The notes beneath the pieces are model-generated. The model was not told the DNA's origin, made no database searches, and saw only the letters and a list, made by a program, of their open reading frames with translations. A stretch of 64,000 bases of DNA from Streptomyces zhaozhouensis. GTDB lineage: Bacteria; Actinomycetota; Actinomycetes; Streptomycetales; Streptomycetaceae. Positions 8,276 through 21,088 of the stretch are shown piece by piece. The position numbers were made by a program, and so were the translations under genes. Each line of letters begins with the position of its first letter. Position 1 is the stretch's first letter. The stretch is from positions 186,001-250,000 of the forward strand of contig NZ_OCNE01000001.1 of NCBI RefSeq assembly GCF_900230195.1, in the 5' to 3' direction.

Positions 8276-8653
8276 ATGATCGCCTCCCTTCAGTGCCTCG
8301 TCGTCGACTGTCCCGACCCGACCGCCCTCGCCCGCTTCTACGGGGAGATCCTCGGCAGCGAGCCGGACACCTCCCGGCCCGAGTGGGTGACGCTGGCCAC
8401 CCCGGACGGCCTGCGGTTCGCCTTCCAACGCGCGGAGAACCACCGGCCGCCGGCCTGGCCCGACCCGGAGCGCCCCCAGCAGATGCACCTCGACTTCGAC
8501 GTGCCGACCCTCGCCGACCTGCCGGAGGCCGAGGCGAGGGTGCTGGCCCTCGGCGCGACGTTCCTCCACGACAGCGGAGGGGAGACCAGCGGCTTCCGCG
8601 TCTACGCGGACCCCGCGGGCCATCCGTTCTGCCTCTGCTACGGCCAGGGCTGA
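8276..8653 (+). CDS. VOC (glyoxalase/bleomycin-resistance fold) family protein
   Basis: 125 residues with two beta-alpha-beta-beta-beta modules: ASLQCLVVDCPDPTALARFYGEILG in the first and MHLDFDVPTLADLPEAEARVLALGA then YADPAGHPFCLCYG in the second. VOC proteins are metal-dependent dioxygenases, glyoxalases, or drug/metabolite-binding proteins; this single-gene type cannot be assigned further. ATG 8276 is chosen because the alignable fold starts there and a promoter -10 sits immediately before it with no ribosome-binding site; an in-frame start at 8216 would lie upstream of that promoter. It lies between two kinase genes and converges with the second. Confidence 0.85.
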   Translation: MIASLQCLVVDCPDPTALARFYGEILGSEPDTSRPEWVTLATPDGLRFAFQRAENHRPPAWPDPERPQQMHLDFDVPTLADLPEAEARVLALGATFLHDSGGETSGFRVYADPAGHPFCLCYGQG

Positions 8654-8687
8654 GGGCGCCGGCCGGAGGCGGCGCCGCCCGGCGCCC
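8654..8687. terminator. Bidirectional hairpin between VOC and kinase genes
   Basis: GGGCGCCGG (8654-8662) pairs perfectly with CCGGCGCCC (8679-8687); the loop holds a further GGCGGCGCCGCC dyad. It begins right at the VOC stop and ends ten bases from the stop of the convergent kinase gene. Confidence 0.65.
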
Positions 8688-8697
8688 CGGCCGGCCG

Positions 8698-10350
8698 TCA
8701 GGTCCGGCGCCGCCTCGTCATCAGCCGGCCCTCCCCGTCGAGGCGTTCGTCGCTCTTCAGGATGAGGATCCCGTCGACGAACCCCCAGAAGAACGCGCCG
8801 CCGGCGGTGAGGAACTGGAGGAGACCGACGCCCCAGTGCCCGGAGTAGAAGCGGCCGAGCCCGAAGACGCCGAAGAAGACCTGCAGCCAGCCCATGACGG
8901 CCTTCGACTTGGGCGAGAGCTCGGGCCCTCCCCCTCGGCCGCGGTCGTTCCCCGGCGGCGGCGCCGACGGGGTGGCGGGCGACGGGACGTCGGCGGGCGC
9001 CGGGGAGGGCTCGGCGCGGGACGCTGGCTCGGGGTCGGGCGTCGGCGCGCTCGGCGGGGCGGTGTCAGCCGCCGGCGGGGTGGTGTCAGCCGCCGGCGGG
9101 GTGGTGTCAGCCACCACCGGCGGAGCGGTGTCAGCCGCCGGCGGGGTGGCTATCTCCGTGGGAGCGGCGTGCGCCGAGGCGGTGGCGAACTCGGGAACGC
9201 CCCCGCGCGCGACGGGGGTCGAGGGGGCGGCGGGTGGCGGCGGCGTCGCGGGTTCCGCGGGAAGGGGCGCGACCGGAGCGGCGGGGGTGGCCGGTTCCGT
9301 GGGGGCCGCGTGCGCGTCCGAGACCGTGAGCGGCGGGCCGAACGCGCCCTGCGGAGTGGCGTCGCCTGAGGACGCCGGCGCGGTCGGCGTGTACGGCGCG
9401 CCCCCGGCGTCCCACCGGGTCGGGGCGGCGGCGTCCGCGCTGTCGGTGGGCCCGCTGAGGGCGAGCAACCGGGCCGCTTCCTTGCCGAGTTGCGCGGTCA
9501 GGGCGGGGGGCAGCCACACGCCTTCCGCGCCGTCCGGGTCCTGGTGGCGCTCGGCCTCCTTCGCGATCTCCTCGGGGTCGGGCCGGTCGGACGGGTCCTT
9601 GGCCAGGCAGCGTTCCACCAGGTCGCGTATGGGGCCCGAGAGCCCGTCGAGCGTGGGCGGCTCGGCGACGACGCGGTGCATCAGCGAGTGCGCCGCGGAG
9701 TCACGGGTGCCGAACGGCCCCTCGCCGGTGGCGGCGTAGGCGAGTACGGCGCCGAGGCCGAAGACGTCGCTGGCGAAGGTGAGGCGTTCGCCGCGGACCT
9801 GCTCGGGCGACATGTATCCGGGCGAGCCGATCGCCACGCCCGTCCGCGTCGCGACGGCGCCGTCGGTGGCGCGCGCGATGCCGAAGTCGATGACACGCGG
9901 GCCGTCCAGCGTGATCAGCACGTTCGACGGCTTGAGGTCGCGGTGCGTCACCCCGGCGCCGTGGATGGCCATCAGCGCCCTGGCCAGCCCCTCGGCCAGC
10001 CGCCACACGGAGAACTCGGGGAGCGCGCCGTGCAGTTCGTCCACCGCTCGGGTCAGTGCGGGGCCCGGCACGAAGCCGGTGGCCAGCCACGGCACCTCGG
10101 CCTCGGTGTCGGCGCCGAGCACCGGCATGGTCCACTCGCCGGAGACGCGCTGGACGGCGGCGGCCTCCTGGCGGAAACGGCGCCGGAACTCCGGCTCGAA
10201 CGCGAAGTGCGGATGGATCAGCTTCACCGCGACCGTCCGCCCGTCCGGGGCGCGGCCCAGGTAGACCCGGCCCATCCCGCCCGCCCCGAGGCGCGCCAAC
10301 AACCGGTATCCGCCCAACTCACGCGGATCCGCGGGCTCCAACGGTTTCAC
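8698..10350 (-). CDS. Ser/Thr protein kinase with C-terminal TM2 domain
   Basis: About 550 residues. Kinase domain at ~15-275: GRxGxG-type loop LGAGGMGRVYLG, Lys43, HRDLKPSN, DFGIARA, GYMSPEQ. A long Ala/Pro/Thr-rich linker (~300-470) carries repeated TPPAAD units. The C-terminus (~480-545) is a TM2 domain: KSKAVMGWLQVFFGVFGLGRFYSGHWGVGLLQFLTAGGAFFWGFVDGILIL, two membrane spans joined by the conserved Asp turn. The kinase is therefore anchored at its C-terminus with no extracellular sensor. Start GTG 10350 (VKPLEPADPRELGGYRLL) has AGGGAG about nine bases upstream. Its kinase domain resembles that of the gene at 6099, so the two may be paralogues. Confidence 0.9.
   Translation of the reverse strand: MKPLEPADPRELGGYRLLARLGAGGMGRVYLGRAPDGRTVAVKLIHPHFAFEPEFRRRFRQEAAAVQRVSGEWTMPVLGADTEAEVPWLATGFVPGPALTRAVDELHGALPEFSVWRLAEGLARALMAIHGAGVTHRDLKPSNVLITLDGPRVIDFGIARATDGAVATRTGVAIGSPGYMSPEQVRGERLTFASDVFGLGAVLAYAATGEGPFGTRDSAAHSLMHRVVAEPPTLDGLSGPIRDLVERCLAKDPSDRPDPEEIAKEAERHQDPDGAEGVWLPPALTAQLGKEAARLLALSGPTDSADAAAPTRWDAGGAPYTPTAPASSGDATPQGAFGPPLTVSDAHAAPTEPATPAAPVAPLPAEPATPPPPAAPSTPVARGGVPEFATASAHAAPTEIATPPAADTAPPVVADTTPPAADTTPPAADTAPPSAPTPDPEPASRAEPSPAPADVPSPATPSAPPPGNDRGRGGGPELSPKSKAVMGWLQVFFGVFGLGRFYSGHWGVGLLQFLTAGGAFFWGFVDGILILKSDERLDGEGRLMTRRRRT
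9057..9150 (-). repeat. 21-24 bp imperfect tandem repeat in the kinase linker
   Basis: Four copies of a unit close to ggcggggtggtgtcagccgcc encode the ADTTPPA/ADTAPP segments of the Pro/Thr linker. Copies differ by a few bases, consistent with slippage and drift. Confidence 0.65.
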
Positions 10351-10680
10351 GCCCTGCTCCCTGTCCCCCGTGACGTCAGGAAAACCACTGCTCTCGCTAC
10401 CCTCTCGATGCACTCGGAATGGGCCAACCCGGCCGCCGGAGACGGCCGTTGCCACTTCCCACGACCGGAACACTCTCGCACGCGGACGGGTCGGCGGCGC
10501 GCCCCGCCGTCCCCTCCGGCCCGGGACGGAACGACCGTCGACGGCCACAGCCGTGCGGGCAAGCCGAACGGTACCGTTCCCACCGCCCCCCGTGCGCCTC
10601 GCCCCCGGGGACGGGCTGGCGCCCCGTGCGCGGGGCGACGGCCCGTCAGCGGCGGCGTCCGCCGACCGGCTGGCGCCGCG
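10351..10680. other. 330-bp intergenic region: kinase promoter side and terminator of the ABC operon
   Basis: No credible gene. The left part is the upstream region of the TM2 kinase and carries the perfect dyad TGACGTCA (10371-10378), of unknown meaning. The right part holds the hairpin listed separately. Confidence 0.5.
10610..10647 (-). terminator. Terminator of the sugar ABC operon
   Basis: Two nested stems: GACGGGC (10610-10616) with GCCCGTC (10641-10647), and CGCCCCG (10620-10626) with CGGGGCG (10631-10637). It lies 33 bases after the last permease stop. Confidence 0.7.
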
Positions 10681-11505
10681 TCACCGGAGGGCGCCCGCCG
10701 CCAGCCCCGCGGAGAGCCGTCGTTGCACGGCCACGAAGAAGAGCAGGACGGGCAGCGTGATCAGTGTGGAACCGGCCATCACCGCCCCCCAGTCGGTGCT
10801 GTACTGGCCGAAGAAGCGGTGCAGGCCGACCGCCGCCGTGTACTTGCCGTCGTCCTGGAGGAACACGAACGCGAAGACGAACTCGTTCCACGCCACGATG
10901 AACGCGAAGACGCTCGTGGCGACCAACCCCGGCGCGACCAGCGGGAGCAGCACGGAACGGAACATCCGCCACCAGCCGCAGCCGTCCAGGTAGGCCGCCT
11001 CCTCCAGTTCGCGCGGGACGGCGGCGACGAAGCCGCGCAGCGTCCAGATGGCGAAGGGCAGCGAGAAGGCCAGGTAGACGACGGTCAGCCCGAGCAGGCT
11101 GTTGAGCATCCGCAGGTCGCGCATCTGCAGGAAGAGCGGGATGACCAGCGCCTCCAGCGGCACCATCTGCACGATCAGGACCATCACCAGGACCTTGGTC
11201 CGCATCCGGAAGCGGAACCGCGCGACCGCGACGGCCGCGAAGAGGGCCAGCAGCCCGGCGAGCAGCACCGTGCCGAGGCCGACCAGTGCCGAGTTGACCA
11301 GGTAGCGGCCGAAGTCGCCCTCGTCCAGCACATGGCGGAAGTGGTCGAGCGTCACCCCCTCGGGCAGCACCGCGGCGCCCCGGTGGTCGGCGCCGGGGTC
11401 GAAGGCGGAGGAGACCATCCAGTAGACGGGGAAGAGGGTGAACGCCAGCAGCGCCGCCACCGCCGTCCCGAGCCCGAGCCGCCGCCACGGTCCCGTTCGG
11501 TTCAC
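10681..11505 (-). CDS. Sugar ABC transporter permease (MalG-like)
   Basis: 274 residues with six predicted spans. It starts with FTLFPVYWMVSSAF and carries the ATPase-docking EAA loop ELEEAAYLDGCGWWRMFRSVLLPLVAP, placing it in the CUT1 MalG family. GTG 11505 overlaps the upstream permease stop as GTGA, so the pair is translationally coupled. It should form the membrane channel with the product of 11502-12476. No ATPase gene follows; Streptomyces CUT1 importers normally share the MsiK ATPase. Confidence 0.9.
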   Translation of the reverse strand: MNRTGPWRRLGLGTAVAALLAFTLFPVYWMVSSAFDPGADHRGAAVLPEGVTLDHFRHVLDEGDFGRYLVNSALVGLGTVLLAGLLALFAAVAVARFRFRMRTKVLVMVLIVQMVPLEALVIPLFLQMRDLRMLNSLLGLTVVYLAFSLPFAIWTLRGFVAAVPRELEEAAYLDGCGWWRMFRSVLLPLVAPGLVATSVFAFIVAWNEFVFAFVFLQDDGKYTAAVGLHRFFGQYSTDWGAVMAGSTLITLPVLLFFVAVQRRLSAGLAAGALR

Positions 11506-12476
11506 GGCTCCTCCCCCTCCCCGGCCAGCGCCTTCACATAGCCGACGGTGAGGGCCAGCAGCAGCAGCGTCAGCAGCACCGCGATCGCCGACCCCATCCC
11601 GTACTCGTTGCGGCTGAACGACTGGATGTAGGACCAGACGCCCAGGTTGAGCACCTCCGGGTTGGCGCCCGAGCCGCCCGGCATCAGATAGACCTGGGCG
11701 AACACCTTGAAGTCCCAGATGGTGGAGAGGATGGTCACCACCGCGAAGACCGGTCTGATGGTCGGCACGGTGATCCGCCAGAACCGCTGCCACGCGTTGG
11801 CGCCGTCCATGAGCGCCGCCTCCGGCAGCTCGCGCGGGATGGTCAGCAGCGCCGCGTAGAGGGTGACGGCCACGAACGGGAAGCCGTGGTGGACGACGTT
11901 GAGCGTGGCGATGGCGTAGAACGACCAGCGGTCGGTGAACCAGTTGGTCTCCCGGGGCTCGATGGCCCCGGCCGCGTCCAGACCGCCGCTGACCACCCCG
12001 TTCAGCGGGTCGAAGATCCAGATCCAGACATAGGTGCCGGTCACCGCCGGCATCGCCCAGGCCATCATGATCACCGTGGAGCAGACCACCCGCCAGGTCC
12101 GCCCCAGCCTGGCCAGCAGCAGCGCCACCAGGGTGCCGACGAGCAACGTGAGGAACACGCAGGCGGCGGCGAAGAACACCGTGTTGGGCAGCACCGTCTT
12201 CCAGAGGAACGGGTCGCCCAGGATCTCCCGGTAGTTGTCCAGACCGGTGTAGTCGCTCTCGCCGGTGTTGATCTGCCGCAGCCCGTGGTTCTGGAACGAC
12301 AGCAGCACCACCCGCACCAGCGGCCACAGCAGCAGCACCGCGAGGACCGCGAGCGCCGGCGCCAGCAGCAACCAGGGGCGCGCCGCCCGCGTCCAGGCCG
12401 CGCGGCGCGCCCCCCGGGCGTGCGCGAGAGCCGGCGCGCCCCCCTGGCCGGAGGACGCGCTCGCCTCAGCCGGCAA
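11502..12476 (-). CDS. Sugar ABC transporter permease (MalF-like)
   Basis: 324 residues, six predicted spans after a basic N-terminus (ARGARRAAWTRAARPWLLLAPALAVLAVLLLWPLV). The EAA loop is PRELPEAALMDGANAWQRFWRITVPTIRPV. The only sensible start is TTG 12476, which lies inside the 3' end of the binding-protein gene (11-bp overlap); no ATG or GTG exists before the first span, so the start is less certain than the gene. Operon: binding protein, MalF-like, MalG-like. Confidence 0.87.
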   Translation of the reverse strand: MPAEASASSGQGGAPALAHARGARRAAWTRAARPWLLLAPALAVLAVLLLWPLVRVVLLSFQNHGLRQINTGESDYTGLDNYREILGDPFLWKTVLPNTVFFAAACVFLTLLVGTLVALLLARLGRTWRVVCSTVIMMAWAMPAVTGTYVWIWIFDPLNGVVSGGLDAAGAIEPRETNWFTDRWSFYAIATLNVVHHGFPFVAVTLYAALLTIPRELPEAALMDGANAWQRFWRITVPTIRPVFAVVTILSTIWDFKVFAQVYLMPGGSGANPEVLNLGVWSYIQSFSRNEYGMGSAIAVLLTLLLLALTVGYVKALAGEGEEP

Positions 12477-13764
12477 AGGTCTCGTCCATCGCGGCGGCGG
12501 CCTCGTCGGCGGCCTCCCGCACGGTGGCCTCGCCGGAGAGGATCGACTGGAGCATCCGGGGCAGCAACTGCTCGCCCTGGATCGTTCCGTACCGGTCGGT
12601 GACCGGAAGGCTCGCGCCGGCCTCCAGCATCTGCCGGGCGAACGGCGCGACCAGCGGCTCCCCCGCCGCCCGCACCTCCTCCACCAGGCTCTGCCGGCCG
12701 GGGAAGTAGCCGGAGGACTCGGCCCAGCGCCCGGCGAACTCGCCCTGGGTCATCAGGGAGATCAGCTCCCAGGCCAGGTCCGGGTCGGCGCTCTGGAAGT
12801 CGCCCAGCAGCGAGCCGCCCACGAACGACGGGCTCAGCCCGCCCTCCGGGCCCGGGATCGGGACGACGCCTATCCGCTCCGCCCACCCCGGGTCGGACTC
12901 CACCAGGGTGGTGACGGTCCAGTTGCCGTTGATCACCATGGCGGCCTCGCCGTTCTGGAAGCTCTCCAACTGGTCGGTCTCCAGCCAGGTCTCCGCGGCG
13001 GCCACGGACAGCCCGTGCTCGGTGGCGAGCGAGGTGTAGAACGCGATGCCCTCGACGGCCTCCGGCTCGTTCACCGTCGCACGCCAGCCGCCGTCCCCGT
13101 CCGGCTCGGCGATCTCCCCGCCCGCGCCCCAGATGAACGGGTCCAGGCCGTACTCGCTGCCGCCCGCGACCGGGAACGGGATCATCTCCGGCTCCGCCTC
13201 CCGCAGCGCGAGCCCGACCTCGCGCAGCTCCTCCCAGGTGGTGGGCGGTCGCAGGTCGTGCTCGGCGAAGACGTCCGCCCGGTAGAGCAACGCGCGCACC
13301 CCGGCGTACCACGGCATCCCGTAGGTCGCGCCGTCCACCGTGCCCGCGTCGTACAGGCCGGGGAGCAGGTCCTCGCCCAGCCCGTCGGCCTCGATGCGCG
13401 GCGCCAGGTCGGCCAGGGCCCCGGCGGCGCCGAACTCCGGCGCCCAGGTGGTGCCGATCTCCGCCACGTCGGGCAGCTCGCCACCGGCCATGGCGGTGGT
13501 GATCCGGTCGTGGGCGTCCGCCCACTGGATGAACTGGACGTCCAGTCCGACCCCGGTGCGCTCCTCGAACGCCGCGCCCAACTCCGCCGCGTAGGAGGCC
13601 GCGTCCGGGTTGGTGCCCTCCATGATCCACAGCGACAGGGTGTCGGGGTCTCCCCCGCCGTCCCCGCCGCAGGCCGTCACCGCGCCGAGCGCCAGCACCG
13701 CCGAGGCCGCCACCAGCCGTCGGCCCGCAGGCGGGACGCCGCCTCTTCCGGAAGAACGCGCCAT
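12466..13764 (-). CDS. Sugar-binding lipoprotein of ABC importer (family 1)
   Basis: 432 residues, extracellular solute-binding protein family 1. The signal peptide ends in a lipobox (LGAVTAC, Cys at ~32), then CGGDGGGD linker and the typical start TLSLWIMEG. Later family features: ITTAMAGGELPDVAEIG, GMPWYAGVRALLYRADVFAEHDLRPPTTWEEL, GEAAMVINGNWTV, GRWAESSGYFPGRQSLVEE. ATG 13764 has GGAGGGGAG upstream. It feeds the two permeases that follow. The sugar cannot be inferred; no glycosidase is adjacent. Confidence 0.92.
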   Translation of the reverse strand: MARSSGRGGVPPAGRRLVAASAVLALGAVTACGGDGGGDPDTLSLWIMEGTNPDAASYAAELGAAFEERTGVGLDVQFIQWADAHDRITTAMAGGELPDVAEIGTTWAPEFGAAGALADLAPRIEADGLGEDLLPGLYDAGTVDGATYGMPWYAGVRALLYRADVFAEHDLRPPTTWEELREVGLALREAEPEMIPFPVAGGSEYGLDPFIWGAGGEIAEPDGDGGWRATVNEPEAVEGIAFYTSLATEHGLSVAAAETWLETDQLESFQNGEAAMVINGNWTVTTLVESDPGWAERIGVVPIPGPEGGLSPSFVGGSLLGDFQSADPDLAWELISLMTQGEFAGRWAESSGYFPGRQSLVEEVRAAGEPLVAPFARQMLEAGASLPVTDRYGTIQGEQLLPRMLQSILSGEATVREAADEAAAAMDETFAG

Positions 13765-13816
13765 CGCCGTCTCCCCTCCTCACCGTGGTGATCAGGTCAC
13801 GCGGATGCGTTGCTGA

Positions 13817-13830
13817 GGACAGCGTTGTCC
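13817..13830. promoter_or_regulatory. LacI-type palindrome upstream of sugar ABC operon
   Basis: GGACAGCGTTGTCC, a CG-centred dyad with 6 of 7 pairs matching, 53 bases before the binding-protein ATG. Central-CG palindromes of this size are typical LacI/GalR operators. No LacI gene is adjacent. Confidence 0.45.
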
Positions 13831-13958
13831 AGCCGGGACCGGGTCCACACCCCCGGCGGCGAACCGTCTGTGGGCCGACCTTTGGCGGTCGAGGACGAGA
13901 AACGGAACCTGATCGGTCCCTGTCACGTCAGAACGGGACACGCAAAGGGAGGTACGTC

Positions 13959-14585
13959 GTGCGAAACAAGATGATCGTGCCCACTGTCGCGGTCGCCGGC
14001 CTGCTGCTGGTCGGCTGTGGTTCCGACTCGGACGACTCCGACGAGAGCCAGCCGAACGACCCGTCGCGGAGCGCGCCCGACGAGTCGGGCGACGACGCGG
14101 GCTCCCCGCCCGAGGACGGGGACGGGGGACAGGACGACGAGGACGCGGACGCCGGCTCCACCGAGGGCGGCGGCGAGGACGGCGCGGACACGGGCGGCGA
14201 CGCCGGGGAGGCGGACGCCGCGGCCTTCGACGCCAGAGCGCGGGAGGTCGCCGAGAGCTGGCCCGAGCCCCTGCCCCCGGCCGAGCCCGCCGAACAGCTC
14301 GCCTCGGTGACCGGCATGTTGCCGGCCGAGTCGACGAACGAGGAGCTGACGGTCGAGATCGGCCACGGCCAGTGCGACGCCGACTTCGGCGCCTGGGTGG
14401 CGGAGACCGACGAGCTGGTGATCGTGGGCGGTTGGGCCGAGCCCGACCCGTCCGTCGACATGTGCGCCGAGGTCATGGTGATGGACGAGGCGCCCGTCGA
14501 GCTGGAGGCCGAGCTGGGCGACCGGACCGTCGTCGACGCGGCCACCGGCGAGGAGCTGACCGTCGTGGAGCAGGACGCCGGCTGA
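13959..14585 (+). CDS. Acidic lipoprotein of unknown function
   Basis: 208 residues. GTG 13959 has GGGAGG six bases upstream. A short signal peptide ends in lipobox LLLVGC (Cys20), so it should be lipid-anchored outside the membrane. Residues ~22-85 are a low-complexity Asp/Ser/Gly/Glu spacer; the rest (ASVTGMLPAESTNEELTVEIGHGQCDADFGAWVAETDELVIVGGW...) is a compact beta-rich domain with two Cys that may pair. I recognise no family. It is divergent from the sugar ABC operon and convergent with gltD. Confidence 0.75.
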   Translation: MRNKMIVPTVAVAGLLLVGCGSDSDDSDESQPNDPSRSAPDESGDDAGSPPEDGDGGQDDEDADAGSTEGGGEDGADTGGDAGEADAAAFDARAREVAESWPEPLPPAEPAEQLASVTGMLPAESTNEELTVEIGHGQCDADFGAWVAETDELVIVGGWAEPDPSVDMCAEVMVMDEAPVELEAELGDRTVVDAATGEELTVVEQDAG

Positions 14586-14620
14586 CGGAACGGCCGGCGC
14601 CGCGCGCACCGCACATGACG

Positions 14621-14652
14621 GCGCCCGCCCTCGGTCGGGGAGGGGCGGGCGC
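14621..14652. terminator. Bidirectional terminator between lipoprotein and gltD
   Basis: Perfect 10-bp stem GCGCCCGCCC (14621-14630) / GGGCGGGCGC (14643-14652) with a 12-base loop, between convergent genes. Confidence 0.75.
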
Positions 14653-14727
14653 CGGCTGTGTCCGTACCCCGTTGTACGGCACGCTCGCGCCGAACGGCCG
14701 CCGGGCCGTTCGGACGGTGGGGACGGC

Positions 14728-16180
14728 TCAGACCGCCAACGCGCGGTCGGTCGGCCGGACCGGGTAGGGCAGCGTGGACTGGCCGGTCAGATACCGGTCG
14801 ACGCCGCGCGCCGCCGCGCGGCCCTCGGCGATCGCCCAGACGATCAGCGACTGGCCGCGCCCGGCGTCACCGGCGACGAAGACGCCGTCGACACCGGTCG
14901 CGTAGCTGGCGTCGCGGACGATGTTGCCCCGGCCGTCCAGTTCGAGGCCGAACTGCCGCACCAGGCCGTTCTCCTGGTCGGTGCCGGTGAAGCCCATGGC
15001 CAGGGTCACCAGCTGGGCGGGGATGCGCCGCTCGGTGCCGGCCTTCTGCTCCAGCCTGCCGTCCACGAACTCCACCTCGATCAGGTGGAGCCACTGGACG
15101 TTGCCCTCCTCGTCGCCCTCGAAGCGGGTCGTGGAGACCGAGTAGACCCGCTCGCCGCCCTCCTCGTGCGCGGAGGTGACCTTGTAGAGCATCGGGAACG
15201 TCGGCCACGGCTGGTGCGGCTGCCGGTCCTCGGACGGGCGCGGCATGATCTCCAGCTGGGTGACGGAGGCGGCGCCCTGCCGGTGCGCGGTGCCGACGCA
15301 GTCGGCGCCGGTGTCGCCGCCGCCGATGACCACCACGTGCTTGCCCTCGGCGGAGATCGGGGCCCGGGTGAGGTCGCCCTCCTGCACCTTGTTGGCCAGC
15401 GGCAGGTACTCCATCGCCTGGTGCACGCCGTTGAGCTCCCGCCCGGGGACGGGCAGGTCGCGCGCGGCCGTCGCGCCGGCGGCGATCACCACGGCGTCGT
15501 AGCGGCGGCGGAGCTTGGCCGCGTCCACGTCGCGGCCGATCTCCACCTCGGTGCGGAACTTGGTGCCCTCGGCGCGCATCTGCTCGACGCGGCGGTTGAG
15601 GTGCCGCTTCTCCATCTTGAACTCGGGGATGCCGTACCGCAGCAGGCCCCCGATCCGGTCGGCGCGCTCGTAGACGGCGACCGTGTGCCCGGCGCGGGTC
15701 AGCTGCTGCGCCGCGGCGAGCCCCGCCGGGCCCGAGCCGATCACGGCGACGGTCTTGCCGGAGAGCCGCTCGGGCGGCTGCGGGGTGACGTCCCCCGCCT
15801 CCCACGCCTTGTCGACGATGGTGACCTCGACGTTCTTGATGGTGACCGCCGGGCGGTTGATGCCCAGCACACACGCCGACTCGCAGGGCGCGGGGCACAG
15901 CCGCCCGGTGAACTCCGGGAAGTTGTTGGTCGCGTGCAGCCGCTCGCTGGCCGCCGCCCAGTCCCCCCGGTAGGCGTAGTCGTTCCACTCGGGGATCAGG
16001 TTGCCCAGCGGACAGCCGCTGTGGCAGAACGGCACGCCGCAGTCCATGCAGCGGCCGGCCTGCTTGCTGATGACCGGCAGCAGCGAGCCGGGGACGTAGA
16101 CCTCGTTCCAGTCCCTGACGCGCTCGTCGACCGGGCGGGTCTCGGCGACCTCGCGGCCGGTGGTGAGAAAGCCCTTCGGG

Positions 16181-16188
<8 letters not shown>
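14728..16188 (-). CDS. gltD: Glutamate synthase small subunit
   Basis: 486 residues. Supplies electrons from NADPH to the large subunit, which makes glutamate from glutamine and 2-oxoglutarate. The N-terminus has the Fe-S cysteines [24 protein letters not shown] and CPAPCESAC; then an FAD-binding [16 protein letters not shown]-binding [11 protein letters not shown], and the C-terminal [28 protein letters not shown]. The ATG at 16188 overlaps the gltB stop by 8 bp (ATGGCTGA), so the subunits are coupled for 1:1 synthesis. Length and motifs are standard. Confidence 0.97.
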
Positions 16189-20737
<4,549 letters not shown>

Positions 20738-20816
20738 CGGCTCTCCCGTCGTCGTCTTGGTCTCTGTGGACTTACGAGGGACGACGTTGGCCCTGGCGTT
20801 CGTTAAATTTTCGTGC

Positions 20817-20873
20817 AGATTACACGATGACCCGATTCCCGGGAAGCGGATAGCACAGTCCACGATACGGACT
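20817..20873 (-). promoter_or_regulatory. Candidate gltBD promoter with upstream dyad
   Basis: On the minus strand, TTCCCG (20840-20845), 17-base spacer, TAATCT (20817-20822); expected start about 75 bases before gltB. The inverted repeat AGTCC-N7-GGACT (20857-20873) lies about 50-65 bases upstream of that start, a place typical for an activator. Confidence 0.45.
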
Positions 20874-21031
20874 TCTGCGCGTGTGGTCGCGACGGTATGG
20901 GCCGTTTTGGGCCTCGTGGTCGCTGGGAGCCGAGGACGCCGATGTCCTGAGGGCGTACTGGCACATGCCCGCCGTCGACGGAGCGAAACCCACGGGAAAC
21001 AAGTCCGCCCCCGAAAAGCCCGAACAGGCCA

Positions 21032-21058
21032 ACGCCGCCCGGTGGTGCCGGGCGGCGT
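21032..21058 (-). terminator. Terminator after lgt
   Basis: Perfect 11-bp stem ACGCCGCCCGG (21032-21042) / CCGGGCGGCGT (21048-21058), five-base loop, 31 bases past the lgt stop. On the minus strand a T-containing stretch (GTTCGGGCTTTTCG) follows. Confidence 0.8.
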
Positions 21059-21088
21059 CGGCGGGGTGCGGCGGAGCGGGAGAAGGGC

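Larger units (their letters stand above)
20738..21088. other. 351-bp region between gltB and lgt
   Basis: No credible gene. It holds the gltB promoter and upstream dyad on the gltB side and the lgt terminator on the other. The gltB leader has an AT-rich patch (cgttaaattttcgtg) unusual for this genome. Confidence 0.6.

Noticed and set aside
10371-10378. TGACGTCA dyad upstream of the TM2 kinase
   Set aside because: Only 8 bp and no known actinobacterial regulator with this site; could be chance.
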